From Pigmentiphaga sp. (GTDB lineage Bacteria; Pseudomonadota; Gammaproteobacteria; Burkholderiales; Burkholderiaceae_B): a DNA stretch of 64,000 nt. The stretch spans positions 1 through 64,000 of the forward strand of contig JALOAI010000022.1 in the NCBI GenBank assembly GCA_023228945.1. Direction: 5' to 3'. Made by a program: the position numbers and the translations under genes. The notes under the pieces were generated by a model, which was not told where the DNA came from, did no database searches, and saw nothing but the letters and a program-made list of their open reading frames with translations. Shown here one piece after another: positions 44,660-53,008 of this stretch (positions within the stretch are counted from its first letter, which is position 1; every line of letters begins with the position of its first letter).

Positions 44660-44846
44660 GAAAGCGGATCTGGCAGTGTGTGAACCTGGCATTTTAGGCC
44701 AGGCCGCCGGTTTTTTGATCAAAGGCGGCCCCGCGTGCCAAAGCACAGGGGCGGCAAGGCTGTGCCGGCGGCCCCTCGCGACGCACCTCGCGCCGCCGCA
44801 GCCCCTAGGCAGACAAGAGTCCCAACCCCTTTTCCAAGAGTGCCGA

Positions 44847-45635
44847 ATGGCTCCCGATTGGTTTTCCCGTTTCGATTTCATCATGGTCGAGCCCAGCCAC
44901 CCCGGCAATATCGGCTCGGCGGCGCGTGCGCTCAAAACCATGGGCTTTCATCGCCTGCTGCTGGTCAATCCGCAGCTTGAAAACGCCGTGAACGACCCCG
45001 CCGCCATCGCGTTGGCCAGCGGGGCGGCCGATGTGCTCCAGCGGGCCGAAGTCTTTCCCACGCTGCGCGAGGCCCTGGCGCGCAGTACGCTGGCCTTCGC
45101 CCTCACGGCCCGAGGCCGCGATCTGGGGCCTCCCGCCTGCGATGTCCGGGAGGCGGCGCTGCTCGCACGCCGGCATCTGGAATCGTTGCCGAACGCCGGC
45201 GAGGGCCCGCGCATCGCGCTGGTCCTGGGTACCGAGCGCTCGGGCCTCACCAATGCCCACATCGCGCTTTGCCACCGGATCTGCCATATTCCCGCCAACC
45301 CCGATTACAGCTCGCTCAATGTGGCTCAGGCGCTGCAGGTGATGGCTTGGGAAATGCGCTACGCCCTCATCGCCGACCGCATGGCGTCTCCCGCTCCGGG
45401 GGGCTACGTGCCACCGATCGCGCCGCCGGCCTCCGGTCAGGCGGTACAAGCCTTCCTGGAACACTGGCAGCGTGCTCTGGTAGGGGTGCGCTTCCTGGAT
45501 CCGGAGCATCCCAAGAAACTGATGCCGCGCATGCATCATCTGTTTACCCGGGTGCAACTGACGCAAGACGAGGTCGATATGATGCGCGGCGTGTGTACCG
45601 CGATGCTCAAATGGGCCAGTCCGCCTCGTGAGTAA
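44847..45635 (+). CDS. trmJ: tRNA (cytidine/uridine-2'-O-)-methyltransferase TrmJ
   Basis: A 262-residue SPOUT (trefoil-knot) methyltransferase that 2'-O-methylates position 32 of tRNAs. Visible motifs are FIMVEPSHPGNIGSAARALK (motif 1, Arg), IALVLGTERSGLTNAHIALC (motif 2) and SSLNVAQALQVMAWEMRYAL (motif 3). The C-terminal helical extension MPRMHHLFTRVQLTQDEVDM is typical of TrmJ. ATG 44847 follows an AAGAG ribosome site. It is divergent from suhB, with 187 bp between the start codons. Confidence 0.93.
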   Translation: MAPDWFSRFDFIMVEPSHPGNIGSAARALKTMGFHRLLLVNPQLENAVNDPAAIALASGAADVLQRAEVFPTLREALARSTLAFALTARGRDLGPPACDVREAALLARRHLESLPNAGEGPRIALVLGTERSGLTNAHIALCHRICHIPANPDYSSLNVAQALQVMAWEMRYALIADRMASPAPGGYVPPIAPPASGQAVQAFLEHWQRALVGVRFLDPEHPKKLMPRMHHLFTRVQLTQDEVDMMRGVCTAMLKWASPPRE

Positions 45636-45731
45636 GGGGCAGGGGGGGTGTCGCTTTTCCGACCCGGGCGCGCCATCGCCAGTCGCGTTTCGCGCTGGCC
45701 GGAACGGGGCCGCCGTCGGCTCCGCTCGGTA

Positions 45732-46619
45732 TCAGGGAGCTTGCAGATTGCGCACCAGGGTATGCAGCATCAGGTTGGCGGGCGTGGCGATGCCGTGGGC
45801 CTGGCCCCGGCGCACGATGGCGCCATTGAGATAATCGATTTCGGTGGGCTTGCCCCTGGCCAGATCTTGCGCCGTGGACGAGCGCTGGCCCGGCATGCTG
45901 GCGGCGATCCCCTCCACGCTGGGCCAGGGGTCCGCCGGCAGGACGACGCCTTCGGCCTTGGCTACCGTCAGGCATTCGTCGACCAGCACCTTCACGCTGT
46001 CGCGTACGCCGGGAGCGGGCCAGAGTTCGCCGTAAGGCCGCTGCGTGATGGCCGAAATGGCATTGAAGGCACAATTGAGAATAAGCTTGAACCACAGCGC
46101 GCCGACGACGTTATCCGACAGCTCCAGCGGGATGCCGGCGGCCGCGAAAACCGCCTGCTCAGCCGCCGTCAGGAGGCCTGGCGGCACGACCAGCTCACCT
46201 CGACCGTGATGGACGACATGCCCCGGCCCGGCCATTTCGGTGGCAACGTACACCACCGCGGGCGCCACGGTTTGCGGCAGGATCGCTTGCAGCGTATCGA
46301 GGTTGTCCACCCCGTTCTGCAGGCTGAGGATGCGGGTCGCACCGGCCAGGTGGGGCGCCATGGCGTGCGCGGCCGCCGCGGTGTCGAGGGACTTCACGCA
46401 GCAAAGCACCAGATCGGCTCCGGCCACCGCCGCCGCCTCGGTGCTGGCCCGCAGCGGCACCAGCGCATCAAAGGCCTGCGATTGCAGGCGCAGCCCTTGC
46501 CGATCGATGGCGTCGACGTGGGCGGGCCGGCCGATCAGCATCACGTCGCAGCCCTGGCGCGCCAGCATGCCGCCGTAGTAGCATCCGACCGACCCCGCTC
46601 CCATGATCGCGATTTTCAT
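45732..46619 (-). CDS. 2-dehydropantoate 2-reductase family protein
   Basis: A 295-residue ketopantoate-reductase-fold protein. NADPH-binding MKIAIMGAGSVGCYYGGML leads, then LVLCCVKSLDT, and the catalytic Lys/Asn region ALWFKLILNCAFNAISAITQ. The C-terminal substrate domain ends with SSTAQDLARGKPTEIDYLNG. PanE makes pantoate for coenzyme A synthesis. Several paralogues are common in this bacterial group, so assignment to panE itself is uncertain. It converges on trmJ. Confidence 0.87.
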   Translation of the reverse strand: MKIAIMGAGSVGCYYGGMLARQGCDVMLIGRPAHVDAIDRQGLRLQSQAFDALVPLRASTEAAAVAGADLVLCCVKSLDTAAAAHAMAPHLAGATRILSLQNGVDNLDTLQAILPQTVAPAVVYVATEMAGPGHVVHHGRGELVVPPGLLTAAEQAVFAAAGIPLELSDNVVGALWFKLILNCAFNAISAITQRPYGELWPAPGVRDSVKVLVDECLTVAKAEGVVLPADPWPSVEGIAASMPGQRSSTAQDLARGKPTEIDYLNGAIVRRGQAHGIATPANLMLHTLVRNLQAP

Positions 46620-46657
46620 CCTGTGCCGCTCCCTATTCCAGATGTCCGCGATTGTAG

Positions 46658-46757
46658 GGCGGCCCGGCGGCAAAAGATGCCCCCACGCTTGCCGCTGGGC
46701 GGCGGCGCTGCCCCCCGGGGGGGCTTTTTTGCCTTGGGGCGGCCCGGCGGCAAAAAA
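46658..46757 (+). repeat. dispersed repeat (flavour A), single copy
   Basis: One complete unit flanked on both sides by the tail GGCGGCCCGGCGGCAAAA. The core is CCCCCACGCTTGCCGCTGGG, then CTGCCCCCCGGGGGGGCTTT. It fills most of the gap between two divergent genes (reductase on minus, YkgJ-like on plus), where promoters would be expected. Confidence 0.93.
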
Positions 46758-46823
46758 ATGGCGTAGTGGCCCGCCAGGCCGGTGGCGGCCACGCAATTGT
46801 TGTTCCTGTGGAGTGTCGTGCCC

Positions 46824-47180
46824 ATGATTTGTCGTCCGGATTGCGGGGCGTGCTGCATCGCCCCTTCCATTTCCAGCCCGATCCCGGGCATGCCATTCGG
46901 CAAGGCGGCCGGCGAGAGGTGCGTGCAACTGGACGAGAACGAACGCTGCCGCCTCTTCGGCCGGCCCGAGCGGCCGCAAGTCTGTGGCTCATTGCAGCCC
47001 GAGGCGGCGATGTGCGGCGATAGCCGCGAAGCGGCGATGCACTGGCTGATCCAGCTGGAGCTTGAAACGCAGCCGGTTGGCGACGCTCGGCCCATGCCGG
47101 GGCCCGCCCATGCAAAGCCGCCATCCGGCCGCGGCCTGGCGGTTTCCGGATGGCGGCGTCAGAACCTTCCCGCGAGGTGA
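46824..47180 (+). CDS. YkgJ family Cys-rich metal-binding protein
   Basis: A 118-residue protein with the CxxxCxxCC cluster of the YkgJ/zinc- or iron-chelating family: MICRPDCGACCIAPSISSPI, then ERCVQLDENERCRLFG and RPQVCGSLQPEAAMCGDSRE. Metal binding is predicted, function unknown. Start ATG 46824 follows GGAG about ten bases upstream. It lies five bases before the NTF2-like gene, so the two are probably co-transcribed. Confidence 0.85.
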   Translation: MICRPDCGACCIAPSISSPIPGMPFGKAAGERCVQLDENERCRLFGRPERPQVCGSLQPEAAMCGDSREAAMHWLIQLELETQPVGDARPMPGPAHAKPPSGRGLAVSGWRRQNLPAR

Positions 47181-47185
47181 ACCGA

Positions 47186-47653
47186 ATGCGGCATCCTTAT
47201 CTGCGCCGGCTGCTGATGGCGGCGGTGTTCGCGAGTGCGTTGGCAAGCCCGGCGATGGGGCAGGCCCCAATAGACCCGGCGCTGGAGAGCGGCGTGCGCG
47301 ACATGCTGGACGCCAGTGCCCGGGCCTGGTGGGCCGGAGATCTCGATGCGTTCATGAAGGTATATGTGGAAGCGCCCCAGACGCGCTATCGCAGCCAGGG
47401 CCGCGACGTGCTGGGGCATGCCGCGATCCGCGAAATGTATGCCGGCCGGTTCGGCGGCATCCCGGGGCAGCTCGGGCGCTTGAGTTTCGATGTGCTGGAA
47501 CTCCGGCCATTAGGAGCCGAGCATGCCCTGCTGGTGGGCCGCTACCATCTCCAGCCGCCCCAGGCCGAGGCCGACCCGGCCACCGGGCAGGTGACGCTGA
47601 TCCTGCGCCGCATGGGCGGTCAATGGCGGATCGAAGTCGATCACACCTCCTGA
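47186..47653 (+). CDS. exported NTF2-like (SnoaL/DUF4440-type) protein
   Basis: A 155-residue protein with a clear signal peptide (RRLLMAAVFASALASPAMG, then QA) followed by an NTF2-like cone fold: helices LESGVRDMLDASARAWWAGD, then AFMKVYVE, and beta strands ending VTLILRRMGGQWRIEVDHTS. Such domains bind small ligands or act as enzymes with varied chemistry. GAGGTG lies just upstream of ATG 47186. No specific function can be assigned. Confidence 0.8.
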   Translation: MRHPYLRRLLMAAVFASALASPAMGQAPIDPALESGVRDMLDASARAWWAGDLDAFMKVYVEAPQTRYRSQGRDVLGHAAIREMYAGRFGGIPGQLGRLSFDVLELRPLGAEHALLVGRYHLQPPQAEADPATGQVTLILRRMGGQWRIEVDHTS

Positions 47654-47656
47654 CGC

Positions 47657-48030
47657 TGCGTTCGCCCAAGCGCAACTCCCTCCCCGAGGGAGGATTCGTG
47701 CTTGGGGCGGCCCGGCGCACCGAATGGCCTGCCCTCCAGTCGCTTCGCGACTTCCTCCCCAAGGGAGGGTTCGCGCTTGAGGCGGCTCGGCGCGCTGCAG
47801 GGACTACCCTCCGGTCGCTTCGCGACTTCCTCCCCGAGGGAGGGTTCGCGCTTGAGGCGGCTCGGCGCGCTGCAGGGACTACCCTCCGGTCGCTTCGCGA
47901 CTTCCTCCCCGAGGGAGGGTTCGCGCTTGAGGCGGCTCGGCGCGCTGCAGGGACTACCCTCCAGTCGCTTCGCGACTTCCTCCCCAAGGGAGGGTTCGCG
48001 CTTGAGGCGGCTCGGCGCGCTCACGCCACT
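47657..48030 (+). repeat. 75-bp dispersed repeat (flavour B), tandem array
   Basis: CGCTTCGCGA recurs at 47741, 47816, 47891 and 47966, a strict 75-bp period, with a partial unit before the first. Each unit carries CGCTTCGCGACTTCCTCCCC, a GGGAGGGTTCGCGCTT partner and a GAGGCGGCTCGGCGCG tail. Units 2 and 3 look identical. The first unit tail reads CTTGGGGCGGCCCGGCG, like flavour A. The array sits between two convergent genes and reaches the stop codon of the beta-solenoid gene at 48021. Confidence 0.95.
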
Positions 48031-48893
48031 GCCGGGCCGCTCCAACAGCCGCTGAGCAGCCCTTCGGGGAGGTTCTGGGCGCGTACCAGCGCGCAGCTGT
48101 CCCAGGCATGGCGCGGCACGGCCAGGCCGGCGTAGATACCGTAGTCGCCGCCCGCCTGGATGGTGCCTCCCGCCTGGAGGCTCTCGCCGGCGCGGATTGA
48201 TCCCGCCGCCGCCATGCTGCCGCCGACCCGGATGCCCCAGGCGGCGTTCAGGTGATCCTCGCACCGCAGGTCGCCTTGGACGGCTATGCCGTGGCCGGTG
48301 GTAACGGTACCCGCCGCGCGCAGCTCACCGCCCACCTGCAAGCCCTGGCCGCAGTCGATCGCGGCGGCCGCCACGAGATCGTGGCCTACCGTCAGATCGC
48401 TGCCGATGCGCACTTGGGCCGAGGCTTGGAGTTCCCAGCCGATACGGGCAAAACCGCCAACCGTCAGAGCGCCGGCGACGTCGGCGTTCCAGGCGACGCG
48501 CAAGTCGCCGCCCGCACGCACTTCGCCCTCGGCGCGCAGGCCCGCTCCCACCCGAAGATCCTCGCCGGCGATGATCGTCTGGCCCGCGCGCAGGCTGCCG
48601 CCGACGTGCAAGTGCCGGCCGGTGCGCACGCGGTCGGAGACGTCCACGTTGCCAGCCACTTCCACGGTGCCGGCAAACACCAGGGCGGTGGCTTCGAGGT
48701 GATCCAGCCGCAGGACGGCATCGGTGGGGCCGAACTGGTCGAGCAGCCAGAAGGCATCGTCGACCCGCCCATCCTCGACCAGGGCGTCGAGCAATTCTTG
48801 ATAATTGCCGCCCTGCTGGTAATGGCGTAGAAACCAGCGGAAGCCGTCGGCGCAGGGGCTCTTGGCTTTAACGAATTGTTTGGTGAGATCCAT
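48021..48893 (-). CDS. beta-solenoid (bactofilin/polymer-like) protein of unknown function
   Basis: A 290-residue cytoplasmic protein with no signal peptide. The first 65 residues are helical (MDLTKQFVKAKSPCADGFRW, then LLDALVEDGRVDDAFWLLDQ). The rest, about 70-265, is a run of imperfect short turns rich in Gly, Val and Ala (VRAGGDLRVAWNADVAGALT, then VGGFARIG), which predicts a right-handed beta helix resembling bactofilin or hexapeptide-repeat folds. No acyltransferase catalytic residues are evident. The extreme C-terminus borders the 75-bp repeat array. Confidence 0.7.
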   Translation of the reverse strand: MDLTKQFVKAKSPCADGFRWFLRHYQQGGNYQELLDALVEDGRVDDAFWLLDQFGPTDAVLRLDHLEATALVFAGTVEVAGNVDVSDRVRTGRHLHVGGSLRAGQTIIAGEDLRVGAGLRAEGEVRAGGDLRVAWNADVAGALTVGGFARIGWELQASAQVRIGSDLTVGHDLVAAAAIDCGQGLQVGGELRAAGTVTTGHGIAVQGDLRCEDHLNAAWGIRVGGSMAAAGSIRAGESLQAGGTIQAGGDYGIYAGLAVPRHAWDSCALVRAQNLPEGLLSGCWSGPAVA

Positions 48894-49468
48894 GGTGCGA
48901 TCCGGAAAGGCGAAACAAAAAGCCAGGCCGGGCGCTACATGGCGTTATGACAACGCGCTTGAGCGCAAGGGCCACTGCCCGGAACGGGAGTGGCAAGCGG
49001 AATCACCCTAGAAATCGGAAACGGGAGCTGCCTGGCCGCATGGTAGACGGGATGCTCGAAGCATCCGTGACCTGTTGGCGCCGTGCGGGGGTCAGCGATT
49101 GCCGACCGCGTCCCGCACGGCCGGGCCAAGCACGGCCCGCGGGCCCGAGGCGGGGGCCAGGGGAGGCGTGTGGCGTGCCCCTAGCGCGGCGCGCACGCGC
49201 GCCACCGGGCCGATCGAGGCGATCGGCCGGCAGGGCGAGACATGGCGGGGCTGCGGAGAGGGCATGCGGTGGTAGGAAAAATTCGGTTGACGCCCGGGAT
49301 TGTAGCCCTTAAGCGGATGCAAAAGCGCCGGGCGAGAAAGCGGTGGCGGCAAGCCGTCTCCGGGCGCGTGCGCGGCGGCACGGCGGTCGGCCGGGGCCTT
49401 GGCCAGCCGCCGGAGAGCGCGGCCGCGCCAGGGCGGGATCATCGGCAAGGCTTCTTGGCGCGAGAGGC
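48894..49468. other. 575-bp region without a supported gene
   Basis: This region separates the starts of the beta-solenoid gene (minus) and the end of lpxH (minus). Open frames on both strands are Arg/Pro-rich and look like by-products of high GC content. It should contain the promoter of the beta-solenoid gene in its first 100 bp. I see no RNA gene or repeat related to those elsewhere in the window. Confidence 0.4.
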
Positions 49469-50245
49469 TCAGGCCGTGAGGTCGTTCAGGGCGAGGCCGT
49501 CGCGGTCGAGATGGAGCCAGCCGCCGCGCCCCGGCGCCTGTTCGAGATCCCAGTCGGGCAGCACCCAGCGTTCGGCAGGCTTGCCATCGAGCAAGAAGGT
49601 GTGCCGGGCGGGCCTGTGGGTATGGCCGTGCAGCAGTCGACTGACGCCATGGCGGCGCATCATGGCACAGACGGCGTCGGGGTTCACGTCCATGATCTCC
49701 AGGCTCTTGCCGGCCTTGCCCGATTCGCTTTGCGCCCGCAGCTGCCGGGCCAGTTCCATACGCTCGGGCAGCGGCTTGGCCATCATGCCCGCTTGCCACT
49801 GCGGATCGCGCACGATCTGGCGCATCTGCTGGTAGGCAAGGTCGTCGGTACAGAGTTCGTCGCCATGCAGCAGCAGCACGCGGCCGATATCGGTGTCGAG
49901 CAGAGCCTGCTCGGGCAGCAGGCGGGCGCCGATGGCCTGCGCCAGTTGCGCGCCCATCATGAAGTCGCGATTGCCATGCCCCAGCCAGAGGTCGGTACGG
50001 GCGCCGGCCCGGGCCATGGCCTCGACCACGGCGCGCAGCCAGGGCGGCGCCACCGCCAGGGCATCGTCGCCCACCCAGGCATCGAAGATGTCGCCCGGCA
50101 GCAGGATGTGCTCGGCCTGTTGCGACGCCTCCAGCAGCCAGGCGCCGAAAGCCTCGGCGGTGGCCGGCGTCTGTTCCTGCAGGTGCAGATCGGACGCCAG
50201 CCAGATCGTGCCCGGCAGCGCGATGGGTTGCGCGGCGGCCGGCAT
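49469..50245 (-). CDS. lpxH: UDP-2,3-diacylglucosamine diphosphatase
   Basis: A 258-residue metallophosphoesterase of lipid A synthesis, making lipid X from UDP-diacylglucosamine. Motifs: LASDLHLQE, LLPGDIFDAWVGDD, WLGHGNRDFM, LLLHGDELCTDD and LLHGHTHRPARH. The FDAWVGDD and GNRD elements distinguish LpxH from general phosphoesterases. ATG 50245 overlaps the cyclophilin stop (TGATG), so translation is coupled. It adds to the LPS-related genes of the window (lapA, lapB, hldA, hldD). Confidence 0.95.
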   Translation of the reverse strand: MPAAAQPIALPGTIWLASDLHLQEQTPATAEAFGAWLLEASQQAEHILLPGDIFDAWVGDDALAVAPPWLRAVVEAMARAGARTDLWLGHGNRDFMMGAQLAQAIGARLLPEQALLDTDIGRVLLLHGDELCTDDLAYQQMRQIVRDPQWQAGMMAKPLPERMELARQLRAQSESGKAGKSLEIMDVNPDAVCAMMRRHGVSRLLHGHTHRPARHTFLLDGKPAERWVLPDWDLEQAPGRGGWLHLDRDGLALNDLTA

Positions 50246-50856
50246 CACTGTGCCAGGACTTCGGCCTTGGTGATCACCACGTCGTCGACCGGGACGTCCT
50301 GGTGGCCGCCCTTGCTGCCCGTGGGCAGGCCCTTGATCTTGTCGACCGTCTCGGTGCCTTCGACCACCTTGCCGAATACCGCATAGCCCCAGCCGCGCGG
50401 ATTGGGCGCGGTGAAGTTGAGGAAGTCGTTGTCGGTGACGTTGATGAAGAACTGCGCGGTGGCCGAATGCGGATCGTTGGTGCGCGCCATGGCCAGCGTG
50501 TACTTGTCGTTCTTCAGGCCGTTGGCGGCTTCGTTGTCGATCGGTGCCTTGGTTTTTTTCTGCTTCATGCCGGGCTCGAAGCCGCCGCCCTGAACCATGA
50601 AATTGCCGATCACGCGGTGGAAGATGGTGCCGTCGTAGAAGCCGTCCTGGACGTAGCCGAGGAAGTTCTGCACGGTATTGGGCGCTTTGGCGGCGTCGAG
50701 TTCGATGACGAAGTCGCCTTCGGTGGTTTGCATCTTGACGCGAGGATTCATGGCATTACCTTCAGGAGAAGTGGCGGCTGCCGCGCTGGTGGCGGCGGCC
50801 AGGGAAAAGACCGCGCTGGCACAGAGCAGCAGGGCGGGACGGAGCAGACGGTTCAT
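50245..50856 (-). CDS. peptidyl-prolyl cis-trans isomerase, cyclophilin type
   Basis: A 203-residue cyclophilin. The signal peptide RLLRPALLLCASAVFSLAAA directs it to the periplasm like PpiA. Catalytic-core segments are GTIFHRVIGNFMVQGGGFEP, SATAQFFINVTDNDFLNF and WGYAVFGKVVEGTETVDKIK. An internal ATG at about 50750 (MNPRVKMQTTEGDFVIELDA) has its own AAGGT ribosome-like site and would give a cytoplasmic PpiB-length protein. ATG 50856 overlaps the TPR gene stop. Confidence 0.92.
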   Translation of the reverse strand: MNRLLRPALLLCASAVFSLAAATSAAAATSPEGNAMNPRVKMQTTEGDFVIELDAAKAPNTVQNFLGYVQDGFYDGTIFHRVIGNFMVQGGGFEPGMKQKKTKAPIDNEAANGLKNDKYTLAMARTNDPHSATAQFFINVTDNDFLNFTAPNPRGWGYAVFGKVVEGTETVDKIKGLPTGSKGGHQDVPVDDVVITKAEVLAQ

Positions 50857-51515
50857 GGAGTTTGCGTTCCGGGACTGAGAATCGAATCGAGGTGACGGAC
50901 TTGCGTGGCCGCGCCGCTCATGCCGAGTTCGGCGGCACGCTGGTAGGCGGCGCGAGCCTGCAGCAGCAGCACATCGCCCAGGTTCGCCTGGGCCGCGGGG
51001 TAGTCGGGCCAGGTGCGCAGCGCCATGTGCAAGGCGTCGGCGGCGGGCTCGAGCCGGTTTTGTGAGACCAGGAGCACGGCGAGGTTGTTCCAGGGCTCGG
51101 GCAATTCGGGAAAATCGATCGTCATTTGCCGATAGACACCGGCGGCATCGTCGATCCGGCCGAGCGCGGCCAGCGCCCGGGCGCGGAGAAACACCAGGCG
51201 TACGTCGGTGCCGCTGATCGTGCTGGCCTTGCGTTCGGCCAGTCGGCGATCGATTTCGGCCAGCGCCCCGGCGGCGTCGCCCTGATCGATCTGGCGCTCG
51301 AGGCGTTCGGCCGCCTGGGTGGAGCTTTCCGGCAGCCGGGTGTCGACGGAGGGTCGCAAGGCGTCGAGCGCGTTGCGCAGCCACGGCCAGCCATAAGGAG
51401 GGTCGTCGGCCGCGGCGGCGGGCGCGCCGGCCAGGCCCAGTGCGGCCGCCAACAGCAGGGCGGGCGCGCTGCGCCGCCCGAAGCGGCGCGAAGCGGAGGA
51501 AGGAGAGGAAGGCAT
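50853..51515 (-). CDS. exported tetratricopeptide-repeat protein
   Basis: A 220-residue protein with a signal peptide (SAPALLLAAALGLAGAPAAA) and two to four TPR units from about residue 70 (LVFLRARALAALGRIDDAAG, PEPWNNLAVLLVSQNRLEPA, AAQANLGDVLLLQARAAYQR). TPRs mediate protein contacts; the partner is unknown. It is the first gene of a tightly overlapped set with the cyclophilin and lpxH genes, and is divergent from cysS across 107 bp. Confidence 0.82.
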   Translation of the reverse strand: MPSSPSSASRRFGRRSAPALLLAAALGLAGAPAAAADDPPYGWPWLRNALDALRPSVDTRLPESSTQAAERLERQIDQGDAAGALAEIDRRLAERKASTISGTDVRLVFLRARALAALGRIDDAAGVYRQMTIDFPELPEPWNNLAVLLVSQNRLEPAADALHMALRTWPDYPAAQANLGDVLLLQARAAYQRAAELGMSGAATQVRHLDSILSPGTQTP

Positions 51516-51622
51516 CGGCGCGGGAAGCTGGCTTGCTATACTAAAAGATTGAACTCCGAACGTCGGGATTTTAGCCCGATCAACGCCTCGGGGCGCTCGG
51601 GCGCCCGTTCCGCGCCATTCCC

Positions 51623-53008
51623 ATGCTCGCCATCTACAATACGCTTGCCCGCGGCAAGCAACCGCTGCAGCCTGTCGAACCCGGTCACGTGCGCATGTAT
51701 GTCTGCGGCGTCACGGTCTACGACTATTGCCATCTGGGGCATGCGCGCATGCTGGTGGGCTTCGACGTCGTCGCCCGCTGGCTGCGCCAGCGCGGCTATC
51801 GGGTCACCTACGTTCGCAACATCACCGATATCGACGACAAAATCATTCGGCGCGCCGTCGAATCCAATCGTCCGATCGGCGAGCTCACCGATTACTTCAT
51901 CGAGGCCATGCACGCCGACGAAGCCCGGCTGGGCGTTTTGCCGCCGGATGCCGAGCCGCGCGCCACGCAGCACGTGGCCAGCATGCTCGACATCATCGGC
52001 CGCCTGGAACAAAAAGGCCTGGCCTATCGGGCGGACGATGGCGACGTCAACTACGCTGTGCGCCGCTTTCCCGGTTACGGCAAGTTGTCGGGCAAGTCGC
52101 TCGACGATCTGCGGGCCGGCGAGCGCGTCGAAGTCGCCGCCGGAAAACGCGATCCGCTCGACTTCGTGCTCTGGAAGGCCGCCAAACCAACCGAACCGGC
52201 CGAATCGCGCTGGGCCTCCCCGTTCGGCGAAGGCCGCCCGGGCTGGCATATCGAATGCTCGGCCATGAGCCGCGATCTCCTCGGCCTGCCGCTCGATATC
52301 CATGGTGGCGGCCCCGATCTGAAGTTCCCGCACCACGAGAACGAGATCGCGCAAAGCGAAGGCGCGTTTGGCGGCTCGCTGGCCAATATCTGGATGCATT
52401 GCGGCCCGTTGCTGGTGGATGCCGAGAAGATGTCCAAATCGTTGGGCAACTTCCTCACCATTCGCGAGGCCTGCGAGCGCCATCGGCCGGAGTCGGTGCG
52501 CTTTTTCATCGTGCGCAACCATTACCGCAGCCCGCAGAATTTCGCCGACGCCAACCTCGAAGACGCCGACCACGCGCTGGCGCGCCTTTACACCACCCTC
52601 AAGGAAGTACCGCCCGACGAACTCGGCGTGGATTGGAACGAGCCGCATGCCCAGGCATTTGCCGCCGCGATGGACGACGACTTCAATACACCCGAGGCGG
52701 TGGCGCAATTGTTCGAGCTGGCCGGCGCCGCCCATCGCTCGCGCTCGCCGCGGCTGTCGGCGCAGTTGCGCGGTCTGGCCGCGCATCTCGGCTTGCTGCA
52801 ACAGATGCCCGAAACCTTCCTGCGCGATCTCACCGGCATGGCCGGCGCCTTGAGCGCCGAACAAATCGAAGCGCACATCGCCAGCCGGGCCGAAGCCAAG
52901 GGCGCCCGCGACTTCGCGCGTGCCGACGCCATCCGGGCCGAACTACTGGCGGCTGGCATCATGCTCGAAGACCGTCCCGGCGGCCTCACCGAGTGGCGGC
53001 GCGCCTGA
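51623..53008 (+). CDS. cysS: cysteinyl-tRNA synthetase
   Basis: A 461-residue class I aminoacyl-tRNA synthetase. It has the MYVCGVTVYDYCHLGHARML block (zinc Cys and HIGH-like motif), GWHIECSAMSRDLLGLPLDI with further zinc ligands, HHENEIAQSE, and KMSKSLGNFLTIREA. It charges tRNA-Cys; the window also carries a tRNA-Cys gene. Its stop TGA overlaps the ATG of the glycosylase gene, so translation is coupled. Confidence 0.97.
   Translation: MLAIYNTLARGKQPLQPVEPGHVRMYVCGVTVYDYCHLGHARMLVGFDVVARWLRQRGYRVTYVRNITDIDDKIIRRAVESNRPIGELTDYFIEAMHADEARLGVLPPDAEPRATQHVASMLDIIGRLEQKGLAYRADDGDVNYAVRRFPGYGKLSGKSLDDLRAGERVEVAAGKRDPLDFVLWKAAKPTEPAESRWASPFGEGRPGWHIECSAMSRDLLGLPLDIHGGGPDLKFPHHENEIAQSEGAFGGSLANIWMHCGPLLVDAEKMSKSLGNFLTIREACERHRPESVRFFIVRNHYRSPQNFADANLEDADHALARLYTTLKEVPPDELGVDWNEPHAQAFAAAMDDDFNTPEAVAQLFELAGAAHRSRSPRLSAQLRGLAAHLGLLQQMPETFLRDLTGMAGALSAEQIEAHIASRAEAKGARDFARADAIRAELLAAGIMLEDRPGGLTEWRRA

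Noticed and set aside
47657..48030. CRISPR-like array
   Set aside because: Whole 75-bp units are repeated with no unique spacers, and no cas genes are present; the same holds for the 79-bp arrays.
47062..48135. A long plus-strand frame translating the 75-bp repeats into repeated peptides
   Set aside because: The period is a multiple of three, so the array stays open by itself; the frame overlaps two better-supported genes and lacks a ribosome site.
48947..49312. Possible gene in the gap between the beta-solenoid gene and lpxH
   Set aside because: Arg/Pro-rich frame without ribosome site or plausible secondary structure.
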